Shown here: one piece after another, positions 11,193 to 20,029 of the stretch
How the letters are laid out: each line of letters begins with the position of its first letter
Numbering within the stretch: position 1 is the first letter of the stretch
DNA from: CAZSRX01 sp964609675 [NCBI: uncultured Bacteroidota bacterium]
Lineage (GTDB): Bacteria; CLD3; SB21
NCBI GenBank assembly: GCA_964609675.1
Contig: CAZSRX010000002.1
Coordinates: forward strand, 79,622 to 143,621
Direction: 5' to 3'
DNA length: 64,000 bases
Made by a program: the position numbers and the translations under genes
The notes under the pieces: generated by a model
Database searches by the model: none
What the model was told of the DNA's origin: nothing
What the model saw: the letters and a program-made list of their open reading frames with translations, nothing else

Positions 11193-11557
11193 AGCGTTTC
11201 TCCTGATAAATTTTTTATTTGGTTATTCATACCTATGGTATTTACAATAAATATGCCTGAAAAAAAATAATATTATTTTTTCCATCACAATTAAAATATT
11301 GTTTTTAAAGTAATTAATAAATAGATGGACAATATTGTATTTTATCGAATTAAAAATGTGTGTATTATATTTTACACTTATTTATAAAGATTATTTATAA
11401 AGATATAGATAGGAACTTAAATTATTTAATTTATTATTGTAAAATATAGATTTAGTTAATGAAGATATTGCAAAATGGAAGTATTTTTTATGTATAAATA
11501 TGTTTACAAAAATAATTCACTTTGTGTATAAATCTTCACACGACATTTTGAAAATTA
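11193..11557. other. Very AT-rich gap without a gene
   Basis: 365 bases of strongly AT-rich sequence lie between the M23-like gene and the repeat cluster. They must hold the promoter of the M23-like gene; I see no convincing ORF or RNA gene. Confidence 0.6.
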
Positions 11558-11597
11558 ATGTATGTACATCGCCCCAGCGTCTATGGAAGCGCCCGCC

Positions 11598-11756
11598 TGT
11601 CATTTCGACGGCAGAGCATCATTGCTATCAATGACGATGCTCCGCTTTCCTGCATCAAAGCATGGCCGGAGAAATCCTGTATCCGGGGAAAGAGTGTAAT
11701 GTGGGGGTGTGTAGGGGTACAGGATTTCTCCCTCCCTATGGTCGGTCGAAATGACA
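11598..11756. repeat. 159-bp nested inverted-repeat element, copy 1
   Basis: The unit is bounded by TGTCATTTCGAC and its reverse complement GTCGAAATGACA and contains an inner 14-bp inverted repeat (GGAGAAATCCTGTA at 11668-11681 with TACAGGATTTCTCC at 11718-11731). Copy 1 differs from copies 2 and 3 at two bases that I can see. It encodes no plausible protein; the open frames across it are low-complexity and repeat with the DNA. Confidence 0.9.
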
Positions 11757-11826
11757 ATAGGGTGAGGTCGGTCGAAATGACAGTGGGGTGAGGTCGGCCG
11801 AAATGACAATAAAAAAAGAACACCGC

Positions 11827-11985
11827 TGTCATTTCGACGGCAGAGCATCATTGCTATCAATGACGATGCGCCGCTTTCCTGCATCAAAGCATGGCCGGAG
11901 AAATCCTGTATCCGGGGAAAGAATGTAATGTGGGGGTGTGTAGGGGTACAGGATTTCTCCCTCCCTATGGTCGGTCGAAATGACA
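11827..11985. repeat. 159-bp nested inverted-repeat element, copy 2
   Basis: Same ends and inner inverted repeat as copy 1, and identical by eye to copy 3. It is separated from copy 1 by degenerate 'GGTCGGTCGAAATGACA' iterations and an A-rich stretch. Confidence 0.9.
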
Positions 11986-12248
11986 ATAGGGTGAGGTCGG
12001 TCGAAAGACAGTAGAGGGACGGTTGGTCGGAAGGACAATGGGAGTGATGGTCGGTTGGCAGACAGCGGAGGGCGGTCGGAAGGACAGTGGGAGGCGGTTG
12101 CTTGAAGAACGTTAGTGTTCAAAGAGGAATAACGGGAATACAGGATTTACGTCATGCGGCTTCGTTTCGTGTTCGGTTGTGTCTTGCTGATATCGTCGTA
12201 TAGAAAGAACAGGACGTTTCGAAATGACAATAAAAGAAAGAACACCGC
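11986..12248. repeat. Degenerate tandem array between repeat copies 2 and 3
   Basis: Decaying iterations of a roughly 25-base motif around 'GGTCGGTCGAAATGACAGTG' (mutated to 'GGTCGGAAGGACA', 'GGTCGGTTGGCAGACA') up to about 12105, then about 140 bases of unique sequence ending in another GTTTCGAAATGACA. No gene is seen. Confidence 0.6.
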
Positions 12249-12407
12249 TGTCATTTCGACGGCAGAGCATCATTGCTATCAATGACGATGCGCCGCTTTC
12301 CTGCATCAAAGCATGGCCGGAGAAATCCTGTATCCGGGGAAAGAATGTAATGTGGGGGTGTGTAGGGGTACAGGATTTCTCCCTCCCTATGGTCGGTCGA
12401 AATGACA
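12249..12407. repeat. 159-bp nested inverted-repeat element, copy 3
   Basis: Same architecture and length as the other two copies. The identity continues some 40 bases past the right boundary, then decays into the same GGTCGG iterations (12408-12515) seen after copy 2. Confidence 0.9.
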
Positions 12408-12535
12408 ATAGGGTGAGGTCGGTCGAAATGACAGTGGGGTGAGGTCGGTCGGAAGGACGATGGGAGTGTTGGTCGGTTGGCAGACAGCGGAGGGCGGTCG
12501 GAAGGACGGGACAAAGACAAATCGAAACGTCCGGT

Positions 12536-12565
12536 AAAAAAAAGCCGGTTCATAAGAACCGGCTT
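12536..12565 (-). terminator. Second terminator hairpin downstream of the FG-GAP/T9SS gene
   Basis: AAGCCGGTTC (12542-12551) pairs with GAACCGGCTT (12556-12565) and is followed on the minus strand by a T run. With a T run also to the right, it may act in both directions. Confidence 0.8.
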
Positions 12566-12579
12566 GGTTGTTTTTTTTA

Positions 12580-12610
12580 AAAGTTAAACTTCTTCAAGAA
12601 GTTTAACTTT
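12580..12610 (-). terminator. Palindromic hairpin directly after the FG-GAP/T9SS gene
   Basis: A 15-bp perfect stem, AAAGTTAAACTTCTT with AAGAAGTTTAACTTT, five bases past the stop codon. It is nearly the same palindrome as at 10071-10109. Confidence 0.8.
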
Positions 12611-12614
12611 TACG

Positions 12615-15600
12615 CTATTTCAGCAGCACCATTTTGCGGCTCTTTGTAAACGTCTTGCCGTTGATGTCCTTCGCGTCGATGCGGCAGATATAGATGCCGC
12701 TGGAAACCTGCCGTCCAATCGCGTCCTTGCCGTCCCAGTAGGTTGAGTACGAACCCGTCGTCTGCACTTTTCCGTTCACGAGCGTGCGTACGCGCTGTCC
12801 CAGCGCATTATACACCGACAATGTTACCGTACTGCTGAGCTTCAGGTCGTACTTGATGGTCGTGCCGGGATTGAACGGGTTGGGATAATTGGCATACAGA
12901 GTAAACTTATCCGGCAGTTCTAACTTCTCGATTTCCTGATTCACGTAGGACGCATCGCCGGCATAGATTTTAAACGGATTAAGCGCGCGGGCTTTGAATT
13001 CATAACGCCCGATGGCATTCAAATCCACGAGCTCGTGGTTATTCAAATCCACCAGCACCATCTGCAGGCCGGCCGGTACGTTCATTTTATCCCAGGTCAG
13101 TTCGACGGAAGATCTGTTAACGGGATTTTCGACAATCATATCCCAGGAGTATTGCTCCTGACCGGTTGACTGATAATCCGCACTGAGTTTAATATCGCGT
13201 TCATCTTTCTTTGCTCTGAAATAGGCCCTGACGGCGTCTCCTATAGCCATCGGCTCGTATTCGTCATTATCGTCCAGAGCGGCTGTCGAATGTACGGCGG
13301 CTCCAAAATAATTACAGCGGTCATATTTTTTCCCGTCAAAGGCTTTTATTTTTATTTCCCATTCACCATTGGCATACGTCTTTAAAGTGTTTTTCAATAC
13401 AGTCGTTTGAGTAAATTGTAAAACTGAATCTAAAGTAACGCCGTTCACTTTACCGTAAAACGCATACGCCCCGTACGGTTTCACGGTGGTGCCAAAACGG
13501 GAGTCATACTGATCGATCCATTCATCCGCAACTTGAATCCATAATCTTCCGCAACGATAAACTCCTTGGTCCTGTATTCTTGTAAAACCTGCTTTGAACA
13601 AATACGGCCATGGAATTAGCTGCCATCCGGTAACAACCGGTAAAGAGTAAATGTTAAAATCGGAAGTCTTCGGGGTTATACCCCAATAGGAAAGGTTATC
13701 ATCCGGGCAGACATTGTCTTTTTTCTTATGATAAATAAAATAGGCTTTATTGGAATACAGCTTGGTAGTCCGGCCCATGCCGGTACCGTTAAATTCCCAT
13801 GCATCCCAGTTGGTGGGTATTCCGTCCTTAAATTCCTGGTCTCCGAATAACGTCGGCAGGTCAATGAATTGGTTCCCAGCGCCAATCGGCAGTGAATAGG
13901 TATTCCAGCCGTCTTTGGCCAAACCGTCTGGATAAGCGCCATTATTGGTTTTTATTTCAGTGAGTTTGTTCTGCGTCAGTGTTAACGAGACAAGATAGGG
14001 CTGATCTTTTGAGGGATAATAGTATGTTCCGGCACCTAAACTGGTTCGGTCAACTTTTATGATAAACCAGAGACCGTATTCAGATAAATTATCTGCAGAC
14101 AGGTTATATTCCCAATTTTGTCCTGAAAAAATCATGTCGGCTTCATGAATCTGGCTTCCAAAATACTTTCCATATTCAATTTTAACCTGTTCGCCGGCAA
14201 GATAATTATTAATTGGAATTGTAATAACTAAATTAGAATCAATATTGCCGATGGTTGTGTTTCCTGAAATTATTGGTGTACCAAACGATGGCGCAACCGG
14301 TAGAGTAGAAAACGTGATATTACCACCTTCATTGACACCATGCTCATTTTCTACCCGGATTTTATAATAATAGCTAGTATTAGGGGTCAAACCGATTTTT
14401 TGATAGGTGCATGTGCGTGTTGCTTTGACCGGATTACCGGAATAAGCCAGTGTGTCCCAAAATAAACCCCCATCGCTCGACAAGAGAAAGTAAACATTGG
14501 TTTCAGTACTGTCATCGCCGGCAAAAGATACATCGCCGGATAATATGGCCGAAGTATCGGTAATGCTGGTGGCTTCCCGCGTGGAACAGGTCGGCACACT
14601 GCCGTAGATGACGGTAAATTCCAATGGATCTGAGTCATTTGAAATATTCAAAGAATTGTCCACCGCACAAACATACGCTCTATATCGTCCTGCCGGTACA
14701 TTGTAAATGGTCCAGTGCAACCCTTGGCCTACGTTACCGGGACGAGGCGTTAAAAAACGATTATAGCCATTGGAGACTGTCATCATCGGAGAAACCAGTA
14801 AGGATTGAAAATTTGAATCAATATATAAATGATACGTTAATGAATTAGATTTATCATCATGGGGAGCCGTCCAGTTAAAATTTACTGTATTACCATTTTG
14901 GGTGGCCATGAGATTAGTTGGTCTAGATGGGATATTATTGGCTTGACCCGCGATATTCTTGTAAACGGTTGTATAGCCGTTTGTTCCGTCGGTACCACTG
15001 ATAAGAAGATCCGGCTTGCGGTCTTGATTATAATCCCCCCACTCGATCGAACCGCCGGAAACCGAAGTAAAACTGCTGGTTGGAATCCAGTTAAAGAAAT
15101 TACCGGAACCGTCGTTAGTATCCACCGCCGCAACACACACGTTGCCGGTTACCATGCCGCTGTAAGCCATATCCAGATCACCGTCGCCGTCGGCGTCAAC
15201 GAGAGAGATATTAGCGTTGTGGAGATCCGTCGAAACCGGGGTACCCTGAAAATAAAAGGGCGAATTTTGCTTATAAATCGTAATGCTGAATTGATCCGGA
15301 CTTTCAGCCGTGCGCCCGGTAAGAATAAAGTCCAGGTATCCATCCTGATCAAGATCCCCGAAGGCTACCGCGCCGTTATCCACAGGATTATCAACGCCAT
15401 GATTAGCCGTTATTTCTTGAAAAGAAAAATTATTTAAATTTTTATATATATAAGCCACACGATGCGATGTGAACCCTGAAACAAAAATGTCTATAAGTCC
15501 GTCATTATTTATATCTGCGACCGCAAAACAGGCGTTGCTTATCCCGCCACTTAACAATGTGTGCTTATAAAACGAATCTCCCCTTCCGATATTCTCATAA

Positions 15601-16088
15601 ATATCAATCCCATTGGTAGAACCGACGAATAAGTCCTGATTCCCGTCATTATTGAAATCCGCCCAAAATACCGCATAGGGTTGGCTATATGTCCTGAATA
15701 ACGAATTGCTATCATATTCAGCAAAGCTGTAACCGGTGTTATAATATAATTCTGAAATATAACCTGAACCGTTATAGCCTGTTATAAATAAATCCAGGCG
15801 GTTGTCGTTATTATAATCGCCAAAAGCGGCGCTGGCATTTGCTATTCCTTCTGAAATCGTATAGTTTGCTGAAGGTCCATCAAATTCATCCGTCGAGAAA
15901 TTATATATATAAAAATTTGACTGCGGGATCGCTGTACGGCCGAATGAAAACACATCCAGATAGCCGTCGTTATTGACATCACCCCACAGGGCTTTTCCGT
16001 CAGTCAAGTTATTTAGTGTTGTATCGGTAAACTGCTGGGAATATAGCAGCGAGGCGTTTATTAATAATAGTAGAATTATGCGTTTCAT
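12615..16088 (-). CDS. Secreted FG-GAP/VCBS-repeat protein with FN3-like domains and T9SS sorting domain
   Basis: A 1157-residue exported protein. Signal peptide MKRIILLLLINASLLYSQQ, then seven calcium-type FG-GAP/VCBS repeats (about residues 35-370) with loops such as 'DVNNDGYLDVF', 'DYNNDNRLDLF', 'DINNDGLIDIF' and 'DADGDGDLDMA'. Fibronectin type III-like domains follow (about 390-490 and 500-600), then a long beta-rich region, and the C-terminal type A sorting domain starting 'YANYPNPFNPGTTIKYDL' and ending 'SSGIYICRIDAKD...RKMVLLK'. Export by type IX secretion and surface anchoring or release is inferred from this tail. A beta-propeller adhesin or binding role is likely but unproven. AGGAG precedes the ATG; two hairpins follow the stop. 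The CsgG-domain gene lies 34 bases upstream. Confidence 0.88.
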   Translation of the reverse strand: MKRIILLLLINASLLYSQQFTDTTLNNLTDGKALWGDVNNDGYLDVFSFGRTAIPQSNFYIYNFSTDEFDGPSANYTISEGIANASAAFGDYNNDNRLDLFITGYNGSGYISELYYNTGYSFAEYDSNSLFRTYSQPYAVFWADFNNDGNQDLFVGSTNGIDIYENIGRGDSFYKHTLLSGGISNACFAVADINNDGLIDIFVSGFTSHRVAYIYKNLNNFSFQEITANHGVDNPVDNGAVAFGDLDQDGYLDFILTGRTAESPDQFSITIYKQNSPFYFQGTPVSTDLHNANISLVDADGDGDLDMAYSGMVTGNVCVAAVDTNDGSGNFFNWIPTSSFTSVSGGSIEWGDYNQDRKPDLLISGTDGTNGYTTVYKNIAGQANNIPSRPTNLMATQNGNTVNFNWTAPHDDKSNSLTYHLYIDSNFQSLLVSPMMTVSNGYNRFLTPRPGNVGQGLHWTIYNVPAGRYRAYVCAVDNSLNISNDSDPLEFTVIYGSVPTCSTREATSITDTSAILSGDVSFAGDDSTETNVYFLLSSDGGLFWDTLAYSGNPVKATRTCTYQKIGLTPNTSYYYKIRVENEHGVNEGGNITFSTLPVAPSFGTPIISGNTTIGNIDSNLVITIPINNYLAGEQVKIEYGKYFGSQIHEADMIFSGQNWEYNLSADNLSEYGLWFIIKVDRTSLGAGTYYYPSKDQPYLVSLTLTQNKLTEIKTNNGAYPDGLAKDGWNTYSLPIGAGNQFIDLPTLFGDQEFKDGIPTNWDAWEFNGTGMGRTTKLYSNKAYFIYHKKKDNVCPDDNLSYWGITPKTSDFNIYSLPVVTGWQLIPWPYLFKAGFTRIQDQGVYRCGRLWIQVADEWIDQYDSRFGTTVKPYGAYAFYGKVNGVTLDSVLQFTQTTVLKNTLKTYANGEWEIKIKAFDGKKYDRCNYFGAAVHSTAALDDNDEYEPMAIGDAVRAYFRAKKDERDIKLSADYQSTGQEQYSWDMIVENPVNRSSVELTWDKMNVPAGLQMVLVDLNNHELVDLNAIGRYEFKARALNPFKIYAGDASYVNQEIEKLELPDKFTLYANYPNPFNPGTTIKYDLKLSSTVTLSVYNALGQRVRTLVNGKVQTTGSYSTYWDGKDAIGRQVSSGIYICRIDAKDINGKTFTKSRKMVLLK

Positions 16089-16122
16089 GGGTATCTCCTA
16101 TTGATAATACATTACGAAAACA

Positions 16123-16869
16123 TTAATTGGTATCGCCGGGCCATGTAGGTTCGCTGATGGGAGATTTACTGCCGCCTCCGCCACCGCCGCCAAGCAACAC
16201 TGCCGCCGCGCCGCCGGCCGCAACCACGCCTGCGCCGATGTACACCCATTTCATCGAGAATCCTTTTTTGGTTACCTGTGTGCCGCCGACGGCCGTGCCT
16301 TTATCGTCTTTGGTTTTGTCTGCCTTTACCTTCCCTTTATCTTCTTTCACCACTTCTTTGCCTTTGTCTTTAACAACATCTCGGCCTTTGGCCGTTTCCA
16401 CAACGGCAAATTTCTCGGCAATTTTTTTCATCATCTGCAGGAGGCCATCGATTTCGCCTTTAAAATCCTCATTTTGCGTTTTGAGTATTTTCCCGGTGCT
16501 GACGTCAATCATGCGCACGTCAATGGTCCAGGTTTGGCCCAACTTACCGATGTCTCCGGCGATCATGGCCTGCACGCCCAGCAACTGGCCGATCTGCACG
16601 GCGCACTCGGCGGAATTGCACTGGTCGGACATGGTGAAGTCCTGTTCCTTAAGAATTTCCCCCATCTTGTCGCGTTCGATCACCTCGAAGGCCTCGGTTT
16701 GCACGAGCAGTCCGCGGAATCGGTTCGTGAGCGTAGCCGCTTCGGAGGCCTCCAGGCCACCGGTGCGCTGGAATTCGAGTACGGCGATAGTGGTCTTTTT
16801 TTGCTGAGCCCATAGCGAGCCGCCAAACAAAAATAATCCGATTATGGCAAACGGTAGAATCTTTCTCAT
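16123..16869 (-). CDS. CsgG-domain exported protein with Lys-rich linker and glycine-rich C-terminal membrane segment
   Basis: The domain after the signal peptide (MRKILPFAIIGLFLFGGSLWAQ) resembles CsgG/FlgO/LpoB-type proteins: 'IAVLEFQRTGG', 'FEVIERDKMGEILKEQDF', 'GQLLGVQAMIAGDIGKLG', 'VRMIDVSTGKIL'. It covers about residues 25-160. A charged Lys/Asp/Glu linker follows, then a hydrophobic segment 'WVYIGAGVVAAGGAAAVLL', seven consecutive glycines and a short tail. I chose the ATG at 16867-16869, not the longer frame to 16905, because GGAGG lies just before it and the signal peptide then starts properly. There is no lipobox. The role is unknown; the domain usually acts in envelope assembly or secretion. 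Neighbouring T9SS and TlpA genes fit an envelope function. Confidence 0.8.
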   Translation of the reverse strand: MRKILPFAIIGLFLFGGSLWAQQKKTTIAVLEFQRTGGLEASEAATLTNRFRGLLVQTEAFEVIERDKMGEILKEQDFTMSDQCNSAECAVQIGQLLGVQAMIAGDIGKLGQTWTIDVRMIDVSTGKILKTQNEDFKGEIDGLLQMMKKIAEKFAVVETAKGRDVVKDKGKEVVKEDKGKVKADKTKDDKGTAVGGTQVTKKGFSMKWVYIGAGVVAAGGAAAVLLGGGGGGGSKSPISEPTWPGDTN

Positions 16870-16967
16870 AAGGCCTCCGATGTTAGATTTAAGGAAGGGT
16901 TTCATATTTCAAATATTTAAAATTTAGCCTCTGTTTTCAAATAATTGATCGTCAGCCGCAGCCGTCA

Positions 16968-17522
16968 TTATTTGCGCATTTTTAATATTTCGCTTTCGAT
17001 TTTGGCTTCATCACCCTCTACATACCCTTTTTTGTAAAAGTGAACTTTGCCGTCTTTGTTAATCATCGCCAGCGTTGGCAGGACAGCCAGAGTGGTTCCG
17101 GGTTTCTGGACGAGGAATTTCTCGGCGGTCTTGCCGTATTTGTCCATGAGTATCGGAAGCGTAATGGGCGTAGCCTGAAGATGTTTCTCAACCGTTTCTT
17201 TTTCCTCGCCGACATCAACCAGGAAGAATTTAACGTCCGGATATTTCTCCTTCAGCCGTTCCAGTTCGGGAATCTCTTTTTTGCAAGGCACACACCACGT
17301 CGCAAAAAAACTGATAACCACATTGAACCGTTCTTTCGGAGCATTCATGGTTTTCCGCGGCTGGCCGTAATAATCGCTCGAATAAAACTCCTCGTTTGTG
17401 AGGGACTTCAGAAAAAATTTCGGCGCATCGGTTCCGGCAATCAGAACGGTATCACCGTTCTGGGAAAAAAGGTGAACGGGTATGAGAATAAACAAAAACA
17501 GCAATGTCAGTATCCATTTCAT
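16968..17522 (-). CDS. TlpA-like thioredoxin-fold protein, exported
   Basis: A 184-residue thioredoxin-family protein with a signal peptide (MKWILTLLFLFILIPVHLFSQ) and a redox motif WCVPC within 'VVISFFATWCVPCKKEIPEL' (about residues 75-85). The cis-Pro region is 'VLPTLAMINKDGKV'. This matches TlpA/ResA-type disulfide reductases or oxidases working in the periplasm, for example in cytochrome c maturation. No cytochrome biogenesis genes are adjacent, so the substrate is unknown. The next leftward gene begins 99 bases downstream, so co-transcription is possible. An AGGA precedes the ATG. Confidence 0.9.
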   Translation of the reverse strand: MKWILTLLFLFILIPVHLFSQNGDTVLIAGTDAPKFFLKSLTNEEFYSSDYYGQPRKTMNAPKERFNVVISFFATWCVPCKKEIPELERLKEKYPDVKFFLVDVGEEKETVEKHLQATPITLPILMDKYGKTAEKFLVQKPGTTLAVLPTLAMINKDGKVHFYKKGYVEGDEAKIESEILKMRK

Positions 17523-18299
17523 AAAAAAATTCCTGTACCTGGTTAATAAATCATATAACTATACAAATATACGCTTTCTGTGCCATATTGTAAAGATATT
17601 TTTGCCGCTCAGGAATTTGTAAAACCTATATTAATATCCGTTTATCCATTCAGGTAAATAAATGAACAAACCATTACCACCACAAAATTCAGGGGAAAAG
17701 TCAAAAAAACATATAATTTTGATTTCAAAAAAAAAACAGCAAAACTTTTTCACTATATGCTTCTGGCACATTCGGATATTTTTTATCATAAAATTAAGTT
17801 AAGCTGACAAACCTTATCCGGTTGAGCGTAAAAAAAAGGTTGCATGGTATGGCTCTGATGTCATTAATGGCCCTGTTATGGTAGAATCTGGTTTTTCCGT
17901 ATCCCGCAGCAGGCGGTCAGAAATTTCTCGTCAGATTATGAATCTAGAAGGCGGCGAATGGCCTACCTGGAACACGGCGGTGCCGGACGTTATTCCGACA
18001 GACCATACGATCAGCGGCCGTAACATCATGATTTCATTCAGGAGCGGCGGAAAGCATTCCTGTAGCCATGGCGGCACCCGGAAGTCCTATCGTCATTTAA
18101 TTCCGTTACTTGCCCGGCAAGAGCGGTAAATTTCACGACAAGAACCGGGCGGCGGACGCGACGGACTGGGACGAATGGAAAACCGAGGCGCCGGAGGGCA
18201 ATATGGTCAGCGTGACGGTTACAGGCCATGCGCGTACCTCTTGTTTAAGTCAAAAAAAGACTGAACCCCGGAACACCGGCCGGCTCCAGGGCCTGGTCA
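17523..18299. other. Gene-poor stretch, no recognisable gene
   Basis: The right-hand 300 bases beside tlpA are AT-rich and probably hold its promoter. From about 17820 the DNA becomes GC-richer and has short open frames on both strands (for example 18110-18373 plus) but no protein family I recognise. It could be the remnant of a lost gene. It ends at the stop codon of the frameshifted glycosyltransferase. Confidence 0.5.
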
Positions 18300-19389
18300 T
18301 CATCGCTTCCGGGATGTGTTTGGCCGGGAAAACGAGCGGACGACTGATTCCAGCGTTTCCTCGATTATACTGAAGGCCGCTGTATTGCCGTCCTGCCGGT
18401 ACGCATTTACATTGTTCTGGAAAACAGGCCGGTCATACAGGAACGCCTTGATGCCGTCTGCGGAAAAACTTTCAAGCCGTTTGCCGTATCCCAGTTTTTC
18501 GATATAGGATGCGTTGACGTATTGCTCAAACTGGTCCTTCACCGGCACGCTGCAGACGGGTTTGTGCAGGTACACCGCTTCGCTTAGCAGCGAAAAACCG
18601 CCGTTGGCAATAACCGCTTTGGCAGAGGCGAGGTCCGCGATGAAACCGGCTTCGCTGAACGGTTTGAGTATCACATTGCCCAGCGTCTCGCTGCGGTTGA
18701 GGCCATACACATAAAACGTATCCTGCGCGACACTTTTGAGGATATCCATCAGATCGTCCTGACTCGTGGACGTTTGATACACCAGCACATGATTTCCAGA
18801 AGATGGACGCGCCTGGATGATTGCGTCGCGCAGGATGGACGGAATGATGGCCGTGTTTTTCCTGATTACCGGCGCCTCAAAGAACGACGTGATCAGATAA
18901 TAGCGGGTTTGGCACTTTGAACTTCACGATATTCCTGGCCAGATGGAAATTCTCCCGCTCTTTCCGGGGTATCTCAAAACCAAGCGCGCAACGGTCGATG
19001 ACCTGAATGTTGTCTATACTGATGAGCGGCACCTTGTTATGCGCGGCGTAGAATGCCGTAAAGGTCTCAAAATCGGATATGATAAGGTCTGGCTGAAATT
19101 CATTTTGAATAAATTTGTACTTCTGAAGGTTTTCGACCAGATCTCGTGGCGCGGTTTTCAGTATCTGCGTAACGGTCTGGACTTTGGATACTTTACCCTT
19201 TTTATACGCGAAGTGAAATCCATGAATCGAATAGACTTTACCGGGAAAATGCTGTTCCATGAATGTATACGCGCGGTCACTGGTCACAATGCGCACGTCA
19301 TGGCCACGGGAAATAAGGTGCGCAATAATAACTTTGCTGCGCGTGGCATGCCCCATACCCTCGCTGGGAAGACCGTACAAAATGTTCAT
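18300..19389 (-). pseudogene. CHP00661-type glycosyltransferase, split by a single-base frameshift
   Basis: Two adjacent minus-strand frames are the halves of one glycosyltransferase related to the MurG/UGT fold. The N-terminal half (from 19389) reads MNILYGLPSEGMGHATRS, typical of the family. The C-terminal half reads 'YYLITSFFEAPVIRK...LVYQTSTS' and 'ANGGFSLLSEAVYL', the donor-binding region. The frame changes at the GGG of 18905-18907: removing one base gives 'VPNRYYLITSFF' and restores about 363 residues. Either the gene is inactivated or the assembly has an extra base. An alternative ATG lies nine bases upstream at 19398. The enzyme would transfer a sugar to an unknown acceptor. Confidence 0.8.
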
Positions 19390-19462
19390 GGTAATCATCC
19401 GTTAGTGATTTGTTTAATCCAAGATACGTTGAATACGGAACGAAGTCAATACCGGCAGCCAT

Positions 19463-19492
19463 AAAAAAAATCCCGGAGTGATAACCCCGGGA
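19463..19492 (-). terminator. Terminator after the RRM gene
   Basis: TCCCGG (19471-19476) pairs with CCGGGA (19487-19492) and an eight-base T run follows on the minus strand. Confidence 0.8.
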
Positions 19493-19516
19493 CTTTTCTA
19501 ATATAGACTCTGTATG

Positions 19517-19810
19517 TTACCAGCGGGAATTACCGCGCTTACCGCCGAAGTTCTTTTTCTCCATCGGTTTGGCTTCATTCACCTTCAGGTTACGATCCAG
19601 GTAGGAATAGTTGTTGAACATTTCCGTAGCCTTGACCGCTTCCTCCTCGGTCGTCATTTCCACGAAACCAAAGCCCTTACTACGGCCGGAGTCGCGTTCG
19701 GTGATGATTTTGGCGGAAGCCACATTGCCGGCTTGTGAAAACAACTCTGCCAGTCCTTCTTCCGTGGTCTGATAGGACAGGTTGCCGACATACAGTTTGC
19801 ATGAACTCAT
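19517..19810 (-). CDS. RRM-domain RNA-binding protein
   Basis: A 97-residue single-RRM protein of the kind found in cyanobacteria and Bacteroidota. RNP-2 is 'KLYVGNLSY' (residues 5-13) and RNP-1 is 'KGFGFVEM' (about 45-52), both with the aromatic residues that stack on RNA bases. A short basic, glycine-containing tail follows ('NFGGKRGNSRW'). AAGGAGA precedes the ATG. The 5' leader carries a hairpin with a T-rich run (19841-19876). A role in RNA folding or cold adaptation is common for the family but not shown here. Confidence 0.93.
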   Translation of the reverse strand: MSSCKLYVGNLSYQTTEEGLAELFSQAGNVASAKIITERDSGRSKGFGFVEMTTEEEAVKATEMFNNYSYLDRNLKVNEAKPMEKKNFGGKRGNSRW

Positions 19811-19840
19811 TCAGGTTCTCCTTAAAAAATACCATGGGAT

Positions 19841-19876
19841 AAAAATAAAAATCTCAAAGCGCCCATTCACTTTGAG
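19841..19876 (-). promoter_or_regulatory. Hairpin plus T-rich tract in the leader of the RRM gene
   Basis: On the minus strand CTCAAAG and CTTTGAG (19853-19876) form a seven-pair stem with a ten-base loop, followed by a T-rich tract, 30 bases before the RRM start codon. It could attenuate this gene or terminate the upstream lipoprotein operon. Confidence 0.5.
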
Positions 19877-20029
19877 ACTCGTAACTAAAACTATTATTGA
19901 CTAACAGAAACAATTCAGGCTCAAACAGCAGCGTCTTAAATAATACATGTTATCATAAGAGTATTTAATGACGTTGTCAAGGAAAATAATTTTTATTTTT
20001 AAAAATTATAAAACCCGGGATATGGCCTG

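Noticed and set aside
11598-12407. CRISPR array
   Set aside because: Only three units, each 159 bp with internal symmetry, and the intervening DNA is unequal and itself repetitive.
11581-12553. Overlapping open frames across the 159-bp repeats on both strands
   Set aside because: They repeat with the DNA, have no ribosome binding sites and translate to low-complexity Arg/Pro/Ser-rich sequence.
18110-18373. Possible plus-strand gene beside the split glycosyltransferase
   Set aside because: It overlaps the glycosyltransferase end, has no ribosome binding site and shows no recognisable domain.
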